From Ruminococcus sp. JC304 (lineage in GTDB: Bacteria > Bacillota > Clostridia > Lachnospirales > Lachnospiraceae), in the NCBI GenBank assembly GCA_000285855.2, contig HE978651.1, positions 2,469,752 to 2,533,751 of the forward strand: 64,000 bases of DNA, written 5' to 3'. Position numbers and translations under genes: made by a program. The notes under the pieces are model-generated. The model made no database searches. It saw only the letters and a program-made list of their open reading frames with translations, and was not told the origin of the DNA. Shown here one piece after another: positions 27,903-36,302 of this stretch (positions within the stretch are counted from its first letter, which is position 1; every line of letters starts with the position of its first letter).

Positions 27903-29079
27903 GGATATCCTCCCCTCTGTAACGCGCGATTGCTGCACAGTCCTTATCTCCACGTCCGGAAATTGTAATGACCACGATCTGGTCTTTGCCCATCTGCGGA
28001 ACAATTTTCTTTGCGTAAGCGACTGCATGAGCACTCTCAATAGCAGGAATGATTCCCTCTGTTCTGGAGAGATATTCAAAGGCCTCTACTGCTTCTTCGT
28101 CTGTGACAGGTACATATTCCGCACGTCCTGTGTCATAGAGATGTGCGTGTTCCGGTCCGATTCCCGGATAGTCCAGACCTGCGGAAATGGAATATACAGG
28201 TGCAATCTGACCATATTCATCCTGGCAGAAATAGGATTTCATTCCATGGAAGATTCCCAGTTTGCCGGTTGCAATGGTAGCTGCTGTCTCTGCCGTATTT
28301 ACGCCACGTCCTGCTGCCTCACATCCGATTAGACGGACATCTTTGTCATTGATAAAATTGTAAAATGTTCCGATTGCATTGGAGCCACCGCCCACACATG
28401 CCAGCACTGCATCCGGAAGTCTGCCTTCTTTTTCAAGGATCTGCTCTTTGATCTCTTTGGAAATCACTGCCTGAAAATCACGGACAATTGTGGGGAACGG
28501 ATGAGGTCCCATTACAGAACCAAGTACATAATGTGTATCGGAAATACGGTTTGTCCACTCTCTCATTGTCTCGGAAACAGCATCCTTCAGTGTTGCAGTA
28601 CCAGAAGTAACTGCATTGACCTTTGCTCCCAGAAGACGCATTCTGTACACATTTAATGCCTGACGTTCTGTGTCTTCCTTTCCCATGAAGATTTCGCATT
28701 CCATACCCATAAGAGCTGCTGCTGTTGCTGTTGCCACACCGTGCTGGCCTGCGCCTGTTTCTGCGATCACACGGGTCTTGCCCATTTTTTTTGCAAGAAG
28801 TACCTGGCCAAGTACATTGTTGATCTTGTGAGCACCTGTATGGTTTAAGTCTTCTCTCTTTAAGTATACTTTTGCACCGCCCAGATCTTCTGTCATATGA
28901 GATGCAAAATAGAGACGGGATGGTCTTCCTGCATATTCATTCAGAAGCTCAGTGAGCTCTGCGTTAAACTCCGGGTCATCTTTATAGTGGTTGTAGGCTT
29001 CCTCCAGTTCGATGACAGCATTCATCAGTGTTTCCGGAATGTACTGTCCTCCATGGATGCCGAATCTTCCTTTTGACAT
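27895..29079 (-). CDS. trpB: Tryptophan synthase beta subunit
   Basis: PLP enzyme that joins indole and serine to tryptophan. At 394 residues it is a TrpB1-type protein. The PLP lysine lies in [13 protein letters not shown] (about 81-93), the phosphate loop in [12 protein letters not shown] (near 230), and [12 protein letters not shown] near 110. It begins with the usual [22 protein letters not shown]-type sequence precedes the start. Confidence 0.98.
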   Translation of the reverse strand: MSKGRFGIHGGQYIPETLMNAVIELEEAYNHYKDDPEFNAELTELLNEYAGRPSRLYFASHMTEDLGGAKVYLKREDLNHTGAHKINNVLGQVLLAKKMGKTRVIAETGAGQHGVATATAAALMGMECEIFMGKEDTERQALNVYRMRLLGAKVNAVTSGTATLKDAVSETMREWTNRISDTHYVLGSVMGPHPFPTIVRDFQAVISKEIKEQILEKEGRLPDAVLACVGGGSNAIGTFYNFINDKDVRLIGCEAAGRGVNTAETAATIATGKLGIFHGMKSYFCQDEYGQIAPVYSISAGLDYPGIGPEHAHLYDTGRAEYVPVTDEEAVEAFEYLSRTEGIIPAIESAHAVAYAKKIVPQMGKDQIVVITISGRGDKDCAAIARYRGEDIHE

Positions 29080-29109
29080 CTGTATATCTCCTCCTTCTGA
29101 ATTATTATC

Positions 29110-29736
29110 TTATTTCATATGCGCCAGTTGAACTGCCTTCAAAAGCTTATCTCTGTCTTTCAATCCATCCGTCTCCACACTGCTACTCAGATCTACTGCA
29201 TAGGGATGAATGGTCCGGACGGCTGTTTCCAGATTTTCCACACCCAGTCCTCCTGCCAGAAAAAAGGGTCTGTCTATCTCCGGGATCAGTGACCAGTCAA
29301 AGGTCTGTCCGGTTCCACCGCCTCCCTGATCAAGCAGTATATAATCTGCCGGACTTTTCAGGGCATTTTCAATATCCTGAGCTGTTTTTACAGAAAAGGC
29401 TTTTATAACCTGATGACCTGTATTCTTTTGGATTCTCCGTATATATGTCTCATCTTCCTGTCCATGAAGCTGTGCAATATGGATGATTCCGTCAAGAAGC
29501 AGTTCCTCCACACGCTCAGATGCTGCATTTACAAAAACACCTACAGGGATAATGTCCGAATCCAGCCTTGCAGTAAGTTCTCTTAGCTGCTCGCCCGTAA
29601 CATTTCTGCTGCTTTTGGGAAATCCTATGATAAATCCGCAGTAATCAGGTTTTGCTTCATTTACATAGGTAATGTCTTCCGGACGTTTCAGACCACAAAT
29701 TTTAATTTTTGTTCTTTGCTGTTGTTCTCTGGCCAT
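29110..29736 (-). CDS. trpF: Phosphoribosylanthranilate isomerase
   Basis: Third step of the tryptophan branch (Amadori rearrangement of PRA to CdRP). The 208-residue TIM barrel starts with KIKICGLKRPEDI (about 11-23), where the cysteine is the general base, and has LLDQGGGGTGQTFDW near 134 (general-acid aspartate) and FLAGGLGVENLETAV near 157. Located between trpC and trpB. Confidence 0.96.
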   Translation of the reverse strand: MAREQQQRTKIKICGLKRPEDITYVNEAKPDYCGFIIGFPKSSRNVTGEQLRELTARLDSDIIPVGVFVNAASERVEELLLDGIIHIAQLHGQEDETYIRRIQKNTGHQVIKAFSVKTAQDIENALKSPADYILLDQGGGGTGQTFDWSLIPEIDRPFFLAGGLGVENLETAVRTIHPYAVDLSSSVETDGLKDRDKLLKAVQLAHMK

Positions 29737-29766
29737 GTTCTATCCTCCCAGATGATATCTAATCTC

Positions 29767-30567
29767 TCAGCGTAACGGGCTGCCATTCAGGCTTTCCAGT
29801 GCTGCTTTCTTGTCCGGACTTCGCATCAGTGTTTCCCCAATCAGTACCGCATCCACTTTATTCTCATAAAGAAGCCGGATATCCTCCGAGGTGCGGATTC
29901 CGCTCTCAGAAACAAAAACTACATTGTCCGGCGCCATTTTTCTCAGGCGGATGCTGTTATTCATATCTACCTGAAAGGTTCTCAGATCCCGGTTATTGAC
30001 TCCCACGATCTCTGCCCCAAGATTTAAGGCTCTATCCACTTCGTACTCATCGTGTGCTTCTACCAGCGCATCCAGTCCCAATTCTTTTGCAAGCTGTCTG
30101 TATGCTCTTAATTCTCCGTCATCCAGGATGGCACAGATAAGCAATACTGCGGAAGCACCAAGGGATTTCGCCTGATAGATCATATATTCATCTACTGTAA
30201 AATCCTTGCGGAGTACAGGTATTTTTACAGTGGCTGCGATTTCTCTCAGATACCGGTCTGCTCCCTGGAAATAAAAAGGTTCTGTGAGACAGGAGATTGC
30301 ACTTGCACCTGCCTGTTCATATTCCTTTGCAATTGCCAGATATGGAAAATCCGGTGCGATCAGTCCCTTTGAGGGGGAGGCTTTCTTTACTTCGCAGATA
30401 TAGGACATCCCCTCTTTCTGTAGCGCCTGCAGGAATGTCATTTTCTGTGATTCTGTTTTACTGATCTCCTGAATTCTGTTTTCCAGTTCATATACCGAAA
30501 CCTGCGATTTCTCTTTTGCAATTCGTTCCCTTGTTCTGGCTGCAATTTCTTCTAATATATTTTTCAT
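29767..30567 (-). CDS. trpC: Indole-3-glycerol phosphate synthase
   Basis: Closes the indole ring. The 266-residue TIM barrel has the signature EVKKASPSKGLI (about 59-70), VLRKDFTVDEYMIYQA (near 114), and GVNNRDLRTF near 190. The spacing to trpD is 24 bp; the ribosome binding site is weak, suggesting translation depends on coupling to the upstream gene. Confidence 0.97.
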   Translation of the reverse strand: MKNILEEIAARTRERIAKEKSQVSVYELENRIQEISKTESQKMTFLQALQKEGMSYICEVKKASPSKGLIAPDFPYLAIAKEYEQAGASAISCLTEPFYFQGADRYLREIAATVKIPVLRKDFTVDEYMIYQAKSLGASAVLLICAILDDGELRAYRQLAKELGLDALVEAHDEYEVDRALNLGAEIVGVNNRDLRTFQVDMNNSIRLRKMAPDNVVFVSESGIRTSEDIRLLYENKVDAVLIGETLMRSPDKKAALESLNGSPLR

Positions 30568-30591
30568 AAGCTTTATGACTATTCTTTCAGA

Positions 30592-31602
30592 TTATTTGTT
30601 TGTTTCTTCTGCAAATTCTTCCAATTTCTTCAATGCTGCTCCACTGTCGATGAGGGATTCTGCAAGCTTCACACCCTCTTCTATAGAAGTTGCTTTTCCT
30701 GCAATATAGAGTGCTGCACCTGCATTCAGGCAGACTGCCTGACGTTTCGGTCCTCTTTCTTCCCCATTTAAGATTGCCCTGGTAATTTCTGCATTCTCTG
30801 CAGGAGTACCACCTGTAAGAGCACCTTTCTCACATTTTTCATACCCAAACTTCTCCGGTGTGATTTCATATGAAGTAAATTTACCATCCTTAATCTCGCA
30901 TACAGATGTGGGTGCACACATGGAAATCTCATCCAGGCTGTCCTGTCCGTAAACAACCATTCCTCTGTTAACACCCAGATTTGCCATAACCTGAGCCAGT
31001 GGCTCCACAAGTGACTGGTCGTAAACTCCCATCAGTTCCATGTTTGCCCCTGCCGGATTGCTTAATGGTCCCAGAATATTAAATACAGTTCTGATTCCCA
31101 GTTCTTTTCGAATCGGTGCCACATATTTCATGGCGATGTGATAGTTCTGGGCAAATAAGAAGCAGATATTGATCTTCTTCAGGATTTCTGCGCTGCGCTC
31201 CGGTGTTAATGTGATTTTTACTCCCAGTGCTTCCAGAACATCTGCTGCACCAGATTTAGAAGATGCTGCTCTGTTTCCATGTTTTGCAACCGGAACACCG
31301 CCTGCTGCGATCACCAGAGAAGAAGTGGTGGAAATGTTAAAGGAGTTGGAACCGTCTCCGCCGGTACCCACAATTTCAAGCACATCCAGATTGTGGAGAA
31401 GTTTGATACAGTGAGCTCTCATACCTGCTGCAGAAGCTGTGATCTCGTCAATGGTTTCACCTTTTAAAGATAACGCTGTAAGATAAGCAGACATCTGTAC
31501 AGGTGTTGCCTGACCGCTCATGATCTCGTCCATTACAGATTCTGCTTCTGCATATGTTAAGTCCTGTTTCTTTGATAATTTAATAATGGCTTCTTTAATC
31601 AT
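30592..31602 (-). CDS. trpD: Anthranilate phosphoribosyltransferase
   Basis: Transfers phosphoribosyl from PRPP to anthranilate. The 336-residue product has the PRPP/anthranilate loop [14 protein letters not shown] (about 80-93), [18 protein letters not shown] (near 105-122) and [10 protein letters not shown] near 168. Its start overlaps the end of trpG by 8 bp. Confidence 0.97.
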   Translation of the reverse strand: MIKEAIIKLSKKQDLTYAEAESVMDEIMSGQATPVQMSAYLTALSLKGETIDEITASAAGMRAHCIKLLHNLDVLEIVGTGGDGSNSFNISTTSSLVIAAGGVPVAKHGNRAASSKSGAADVLEALGVKITLTPERSAEILKKINICFLFAQNYHIAMKYVAPIRKELGIRTVFNILGPLSNPAGANMELMGVYDQSLVEPLAQVMANLGVNRGMVVYGQDSLDEISMCAPTSVCEIKDGKFTSYEITPEKFGYEKCEKGALTGGTPAENAEITRAILNGEERGPKRQAVCLNAGAALYIAGKATSIEEGVKLAESLIDSGAALKKLEEFAEETNK

Positions 31603-32173
31603 TTCTTACTACCTCCATAAAATTCTCTATCATCACTCTGCCGTCAGGTGTCATTACGGATTCAGGATGAAACTGTACTCCGAACACCGGATATTTTGTA
31701 TGTTCCACTGCCATAACCTCTCCCTCCTCTGACTCTGCTGTTACCTTAAGTTCTGCAGGCAGGGTATCTTTTAATGCTGCCAGGGAATGATATCTGGCTG
31801 CTGCAAAGGTATCCGGCAGACCTTTAAAAAGTTGGCTTTCTCCTGTTTTATACATCAGCTTTTTCTTTCCATGCATCAGTTCTTTTGCATAGGAAACTGT
31901 TCCTCCAAAGGCTTCGCAGATGGACTGATGTCCCAGGCACACACCCAGGATAGGGATTTTTCCCGCAAATTCTTTAATCACCGGGATACAGATACCTGCA
32001 TCCTCCGGACGTCCCGGACCAGGAGATAAAATGATGGCTTCCGGCTTCATCTCTGCGATTTCTTCCAGTGTACACTCATCGTTTCGCACTACTTTAATAT
32101 CCGGTTCCACTGCACCGATGAGTTGATATAAATTATAGGAAAAGCTGTCATAATTATCGATCAGTAATATCAT
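31595..32173 (-). CDS. trpG: Anthranilate synthase glutamine amidotransferase subunit
   Basis: Class I glutaminase that supplies ammonia to TrpE. The 192-residue protein begins [13 protein letters not shown]; the nucleophile cysteine is in [10 protein letters not shown] (near 81) and the His-Glu pair in [15 protein letters not shown] (near 170). Start overlaps the trpE stop (ATGA arrangement). Could also serve p-aminobenzoate synthesis as in some Firmicutes, but the context is trp. Confidence 0.96.
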   Translation of the reverse strand: MILLIDNYDSFSYNLYQLIGAVEPDIKVVRNDECTLEEIAEMKPEAIILSPGPGRPEDAGICIPVIKEFAGKIPILGVCLGHQSICEAFGGTVSYAKELMHGKKKLMYKTGESQLFKGLPDTFAAARYHSLAALKDTLPAELKVTAESEEGEVMAVEHTKYPVFGVQFHPESVMTPDGRVMIENFMEVVRND

Positions 32174-33657
32174 TCTAATCCCTCCTGTGCCTGTTCAATT
32201 GCCTGTACCACTGCTCTTGCCTTGTTGCAGCATTCCTGGAATTCCTTTTCCGGTACACTGTCTGCCACAATTCCGGCACCTGAACGGATACAGATTTCTC
32301 CGTTTTTCTTGTAAACCAGGCGGATGGCAATACAGGTATCCAGATTTCCTGCAAAATCCAGATATCCGATGGCGCCTCCGTAAATGCCTCGTTTGCTCTG
32401 TTCCAGTTCCTCGATGATCTGGCAGGCTCTGAATTTGGGTGCTCCGGAAAGGGTTCCTGCCGGAAGGATTGCGTCCACTGCATCCACAGCGTCTTTATCA
32501 TCCCGGATGATTCCTGTTACTGTGGAGCCCAGATGCATTACATGGGAAAAACGTTCTACGCAGAGATACTTTTCTACTTTTACGGTTCCGATCTTGCTGA
32601 TCTTTCCAATATCGTTTCTTCCCAGGTCTACCAGCATATTGTGTTCTGCCAGCTCTTTCTCATCTTTCAGAAGTCCCTCTTCAAGTTCTTTATCCTCTTC
32701 TCTTGTCTTTCCTCTTGGTCTGGTTCCTGCCAGAGGGAAGGTACTTAAGGTGCCATTTTCCAGCTTAGCAAGTGTTTCAGGGGAAGCACCTGCCAACTCA
32801 ATATCATCGCTGGAAAAGTAGAACATATAGGGAGATGGATTGGTTGCACGGAGGACACGATAGGTATCAAACAGGCTTCCGGCTGCTTTTGCACGCATGG
32901 GATTGGAAAGTACTACCTGGAAAATATCGCCTTCTTTGATATAGTGTTTCGCTTTTTCCACCATATCGGCGTATTTTTCTTTGGGAAACTTGGGCTGGAT
33001 TTCGGACTGGAGCTTCAGCGGCTCGAATTCCATGTGTTCTCCATTTCGGATGAGTTCTGCCATTTCATCCAGTTTCTTTACTGCAGCTTCATAGGATGCC
33101 TCCAGATCATCTGTCATTACTCCGGTGATCAGGAGAACTTTCTGTTTAAAGTGGTCAAATACGATGACCTGGTCAAAAAGCATTAAGTCCATATCCCGAA
33201 AATCCTGCTGTTCCTTATCTTCAAGCTTCAATTTCGGTTCACTGTATTTAATGTAATCATAGGAGAAATATCCTACCAGGCCGCCTGTGAAGGGAGGCAT
33301 ATTTTCCATAACAGGAGTTTTGTATTTCCGGATGATCTCGCGGAGGGTATCTCCGGGATGTGTAACCTGCTTTATGATTTCTTCTGTCTTTCCCTGTACA
33401 TCTGTTTTACGGATCTTCAGGGTACCGTCTGTACAGGTAATTTCCATAGATGGTTCATATCCCAGGAAAGAATATCTGCCCCATACTTCTGTCTGGCTGG
33501 CACTTTCCAGCAGATAGCAGTGACGGCTGGCTTTTCGCAGGGTGCGCATTACTTCTACCGGCGTGTATCTGTCTGCGTAAAGTTCTCTGCACAAAGGGAT
33601 ACGATGGTATTCTTTTCTCTGTGCAAACTGTCTGATGGTTTCTAATGTTGGATACAT
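32170..33657 (-). CDS. trpE: Anthranilate synthase component I
   Basis: Chorismate-to-anthranilate enzyme; first step of the branch and normally feedback-inhibited by tryptophan. The 495-residue protein (from the ATG at 33655-33657, with AGGAGG seven bases upstream) has a LLESAS inhibitor-site motif near 50 and the catalytic C-terminal block with FSHVMHLGSTV (near 390), LPAGTLSGAPK (near 420) and a final GAGIVADSVPEKEF region. The open frame extends 10 codons upstream without a ribosome site. Directly preceded by the T-box leader. Confidence 0.97.
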   Translation of the reverse strand: MYPTLETIRQFAQRKEYHRIPLCRELYADRYTPVEVMRTLRKASRHCYLLESASQTEVWGRYSFLGYEPSMEITCTDGTLKIRKTDVQGKTEEIIKQVTHPGDTLREIIRKYKTPVMENMPPFTGGLVGYFSYDYIKYSEPKLKLEDKEQQDFRDMDLMLFDQVIVFDHFKQKVLLITGVMTDDLEASYEAAVKKLDEMAELIRNGEHMEFEPLKLQSEIQPKFPKEKYADMVEKAKHYIKEGDIFQVVLSNPMRAKAAGSLFDTYRVLRATNPSPYMFYFSSDDIELAGASPETLAKLENGTLSTFPLAGTRPRGKTREEDKELEEGLLKDEKELAEHNMLVDLGRNDIGKISKIGTVKVEKYLCVERFSHVMHLGSTVTGIIRDDKDAVDAVDAILPAGTLSGAPKFRACQIIEELEQSKRGIYGGAIGYLDFAGNLDTCIAIRLVYKKNGEICIRSGAGIVADSVPEKEFQECCNKARAVVQAIEQAQEGLE

Positions 33658-33692
33658 GGGAACACCTCCTGTAGTTGATTTGACCATCTGTC

Positions 33693-33749
33693 AGGGAAAA
33701 TGAAAACGCCCGCCCCTGACAGATTTGTACTATCTGTCAAGGACGAGCG
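33693..33749 (-). terminator. T-box regulated terminator
   Basis: Two 18-base arms (33732-33749 and 33707-33724; outer bases CGCTCGTCC and GGGGCGGGCG, inner TTGACAGAT/ATCTGTCA) pair around a 7-nt loop and are followed on the minus strand by TTTTCATTTT. This is the terminator that the T-box antiterminator competes with. Confidence 0.9.
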
Positions 33750-34010
33750 TATTCTATACTTCACCCGCGGTGCCACCTTGATTTACGGTTTGATCCGTAC
33801 ACTTTGCGAAATACCTGCATATTTCCGGCAACTTACGTATGCCCTACGTCACAGGATACTCAGCCAGCTCTATGAACTCCGGCTTTTCACTGTGCCCTCA
33901 GCGGCCCATTTGGCAGCCTGCATTTCCACCCGGCTCTCACCTGCCCGGATTCTCTGTGCGCGCATAACTGCTTTGACTTCCGCTTCATCAGTTTAGTCTG
34001 TTAAATTTTC
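33707..34010 (-). promoter_or_regulatory. T-box riboswitch (tryptophan) of the trp operon
   Basis: The minus-strand leader has the universal T-box sequence AGGTGGCACCGCGGGT (33763-33778), an apical Stem I region with CCGGGCAGGTGAGAGCC, and a specifier loop in which TGG (33906-33908) precedes GCCGCTGAG, in the usual position five bases before the conserved TGAG. UGG is the Trp codon. The leader therefore senses uncharged tRNA-Trp and permits read-through when tryptophan is scarce. The competing terminator is listed separately. Confidence 0.93.
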
Positions 34011-34015
34011 TCTAT

Positions 34016-34044
34016 ACTTTACCACTGTGAAGACGGTTTGTCAA
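34016..34044 (-). promoter_or_regulatory. trp operon promoter
   Basis: Consensus -35 TTGACA (34039-34044), 17-bp spacer, -10 TAAAGT (34016-34021) just upstream of the T-box leader. Confidence 0.75.
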
Positions 34045-34070
34045 TCCCTAATTTTTAATATTGCAATATT

Positions 34071-35483
34071 CTATTTTGTCTGTGCTTCTGCCTCTTTTGG
34101 CAATACAATATTCAGAATAATAGCGATCAATGCTGCCGGTACGATTCCGGAACCGCCAAAAATCAGGCTTATAGAAGACGGAAGCTGTGCCAGCACTGCA
34201 GAGTTAGAACCAATTCCATATCCCAGCCCCAGAGCTACTGAAACAATCGTTACGTTTCTCGGGGTTACCGGCCACTTGGTAATCAGCTGAATACCGCTGA
34301 CTACAATGGATGAGAACATCATAACTGCAGCTCCGCCCAGTACACTCTGAGGCATAATGGAAATTACCGCTGCAAGCTTTGGAAACAGTCCGCAGGCAAT
34401 AAGGAAAATACCTCCGGTTGCAATGGAAAATCTGTTCACGACCTTGTTCATGGCGATAAGGCCTACATTCTGGCTAAAGGATGTGTTTGGAAGGACACCA
34501 AATAAAGATGCCAGGGAAGATCCCAGACCATCACACATAACGCCGCCTGAAAGCTCCTTGTCAGTAGCTTCTCTGCCCAGACCGCCCTCAGTAATACCTG
34601 AAATATCTCCTACAGTCTCCACTGCTGTTACAATAAACATAATACATACAGGAACAATAGCTCTTGGATCAAATACCCATTTTACAGGCATCAGCTTCGG
34701 AATTGCAAACCAGGAAGCCTGTGCAACTTTATCCCAGTTCAGGACCCAGGATTTGGTTGCTTCTACCGTTGCACCTGCATCATCTACATAAGTAAAGGTA
34801 GTAGGCAGGATCAGTGCCATAATGCTTACCAGAATATATCCTACGATAATACCGATCAGTATAGATGAAAAACTGGTAAATCCCTTTGTTCCGTGCTTCA
34901 GGGCGATGATCACGATCAAAACCACCAGACCTACAAAAAGATTCTCCATAGAACCATAATCATGGGCAGAACTTCCGCCTCCAAAAGAATTGATTCCAAC
35001 AGCGATCAGTGAAAGACCGATGGACAAAACCACGGTACCTGTAACTACTGACGGGAAAAATTTTCTCAATGGTTTCAGAAAGCTTCCCAGTATGGTTTCA
35101 AACAGACCGCCGATAAAGCAGGCTGCCATAATTGCCCCATATCCGCCGATACTGTTGCCCATTACTGCTGATACACTCTGACATACGCCGATAAATCCGG
35201 AGCTGGTCCCCATTACGATAGGAAGTTTGCCACCAATCGGTCCAATCGTAAAAATCTGTACCAGAGTCACAATTCCAGCGATCAGCATGGCGTTCTGCAA
35301 AAGTGCCACCTGAAGCGCTCCACCAGCCTCAATCCCACAGGCTCCTGTGATGATCAACAAAGGTGTAAGGTTACCAACAAACATCGCCAGTACGTGCTGC
35401 AGACCAAGGGGAATCGCAATTTTCAGCGGAGGTCTTCCATCAAGGTCATAAGGTGTTGCCGTTTTTTTCTCTTGTGTTTCCAT
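34071..35483 (-). CDS. NCS2-family nucleobase permease (uracil/xanthine type)
   Basis: A 470-residue NCS2 (nucleobase:cation symporter 2) protein with about 12-14 membrane segments. Motifs include the N-terminal GLQHVLAMFVGNLTPLLI (about 29-46), GIGGKLPIVMGTSSGFIG-type helix near 90-105, and the substrate-site helix with VGDISGITEGGLGRE near 285. Whether it carries xanthine, uric acid or uracil cannot be told, though the purine-type motif context favours xanthine/urate. The start at 35481-35483 follows GAGAGGAAAAGG; the frame is open 21 codons upstream. It has a long structured leader with an early terminator. Confidence 0.9.
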   Translation of the reverse strand: METQEKKTATPYDLDGRPPLKIAIPLGLQHVLAMFVGNLTPLLIITGACGIEAGGALQVALLQNAMLIAGIVTLVQIFTIGPIGGKLPIVMGTSSGFIGVCQSVSAVMGNSIGGYGAIMAACFIGGLFETILGSFLKPLRKFFPSVVTGTVVLSIGLSLIAVGINSFGGGSSAHDYGSMENLFVGLVVLIVIIALKHGTKGFTSFSSILIGIIVGYILVSIMALILPTTFTYVDDAGATVEATKSWVLNWDKVAQASWFAIPKLMPVKWVFDPRAIVPVCIMFIVTAVETVGDISGITEGGLGREATDKELSGGVMCDGLGSSLASLFGVLPNTSFSQNVGLIAMNKVVNRFSIATGGIFLIACGLFPKLAAVISIMPQSVLGGAAVMMFSSIVVSGIQLITKWPVTPRNVTIVSVALGLGYGIGSNSAVLAQLPSSISLIFGGSGIVPAALIAIILNIVLPKEAEAQTK

Positions 35484-35541
35484 TCCTTTTCCTCTCTTTC
35501 GCAACTGTGCACCAATTTCCGGTGTACAATGCAGATTTTTC

Positions 35542-35623
35542 GTCACAGTTCACTAGTACATCGTTTTCGAAATAACTATACCACTCACTTGTTTACGAAA
35601 CGATGTACTAGGTGACCTGTAAC
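35542..35623. repeat. Long near-perfect palindrome in the permease leader
   Basis: The 28-base arms at 35542-35569 and 35596-35623 share CTAGTACATCGTTT and differ at a few bases; the loop is 26 nt. It lies between the leader terminator and the permease start codon. A hairpin this long in an mRNA leader could hide the ribosome site region or be an inserted palindromic element. Confidence 0.7.
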
Positions 35624-35644
35624 ATTTTATGAAATTGCAGCGTT

Positions 35645-35752
35645 CACAACAGGAAAAAAGACAGCTATCCTGTGGAATAACCGTCTTGTAGTTTTCACAC
35701 CTCTGCTGGCACATCCTGTTATGTATTCTCTACAATCCTCTAATTCTTTACC
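35645..35752 (-). promoter_or_regulatory. Attenuator-like leader with terminator upstream of the permease gene
   Basis: From the predicted start near 35746 the RNA forms a possible closing stem TTGTAG/CTACAA around a ~35-nt core containing CAGGATGTGCCAGCAGAGG. It is followed at once by a hairpin AAGACGGTTATTC-CACAG-GATAGCTGTCTT and a T6 run (about 35653-35685). This is the layout of a riboswitch or protein-controlled attenuator. The core does not match the purine (G-box), preQ1 or ZTP consensus as I know them, so the class is undetermined. Confidence 0.6.
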
Positions 35753-35781
35753 AGTATACCGTATCTGTCCTTATCTGACAA
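35753..35781 (-). promoter_or_regulatory. Promoter of the nucleobase permease gene
   Basis: -35 TTGTCA (35776-35781), 17-bp spacer, -10 TATACT (35753-35758) on the minus strand. Confidence 0.75.
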
Positions 35782-35877
35782 TACGGCAATTTATGAAAAA
35801 TATCCCTCTTTATATATAAAATACTGTATATTTCATGTATTTAACCGAATCAATTCAATATCCACTTAACTTTGCCC

Positions 35878-35919
35878 AAAAAAATCCGCAGATCTTAAAT
35901 TCAGATCTACGGATTTTTT
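35878..35919. terminator. Bidirectional terminator after the tRNA genes
   Basis: AAATCCGCAGATCT and AGATCTACGGATTT pair around a 7-nt loop, with A and T runs on both sides. It ends the tRNA-Val/tRNA-Met transcript. Confidence 0.85.
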
Positions 35920-35927
35920 CATTATAG

Positions 35928-36001
35928 TAGCGAGAGGGGGATTCGAACCCTCGACACCACGGGTATGAACCGTGTGCTCTAGCCAACTGAGCTATCTCGC
36001 C
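35928..36001 (-). tRNA. tRNA-Met (CAT)
   Basis: Full cloverleaf on the minus strand: acceptor GGCGAGA/TCTCGCT with A discriminator, D arm GCTC-AGTTGGCTA-GAGC, anticodon stem CACGG/CCGTG with loop TTCATAC (anticodon CAT at 35965-35967), T arm with GGTTCGAATCC. No encoded CCA. Elongator versus initiator: the first base pair is G-U and not the C-A mismatch of initiators, so an elongator Met tRNA (or the Ile2 CAT type) is likely. Confidence 0.93.
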
Positions 36002-36017
36002 ATATTTTTTATATCTA

Positions 36018-36090
36018 TGGGACCTATAGGGCTCGAACCTATGACCCTCTGCTTGTAAGGCAGATGCTCTCCCAGCTGAGCTAAGATCCC
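36018..36090 (-). tRNA. tRNA-Val (TAC)
   Basis: Cloverleaf on the minus strand: acceptor GGGATCT/AGGTCCC with A discriminator, D arm GCTC...GAGC, anticodon stem TCTGC/GCAGA with loop CTTACAA (anticodon TAC), and T arm with GGTTCGAGCCC. No encoded CCA. Transcribed ahead of tRNA-Met, 16 bp apart. Confidence 0.94.
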
Positions 36091-36137
36091 ATATTCTTTC
36101 AAGTCTGTAATCGTTCCCGTTCACAACTCGCTTTGCT

Positions 36138-36166
36138 ATTATATAATGGATTTTCATGAATGTCAA
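36138..36166 (-). promoter_or_regulatory. Strong promoter of the tRNA operon
   Basis: Perfect consensus TTGACA (36161-36166), 17-bp spacer, TATAAT (36138-36143), about 45 bp upstream of tRNA-Val. Typical for a stable RNA promoter. Confidence 0.93.
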
Positions 36167-36224
36167 CACCTGATTTTGAATTTTACATATTTTTTTAAAT
36201 TTTTATACAATTTTCTCCAAAAAT

Positions 36225-36262
36225 CTCTGTAGAAAAGAGCTGTATTTTTCCTACAGCTCTTT
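36225..36262 (-). terminator. Terminator after the membrane acyltransferase-like gene
   Basis: AAAGAGCTGTA (36234-36244) pairs with TACAGCTCTTT (36252-36262); on the minus strand TTTTCT follows. Confidence 0.75.
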
Positions 36263-36302
36263 CCAGCTTTACATTCACTTTTTTATTTATGGAAAAACAA
36301 TG

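Noticed and set aside
35855-36169. 104-residue open frame across the tRNA genes
   Set aside because: It is a translation of the two tRNA genes and their spacers.
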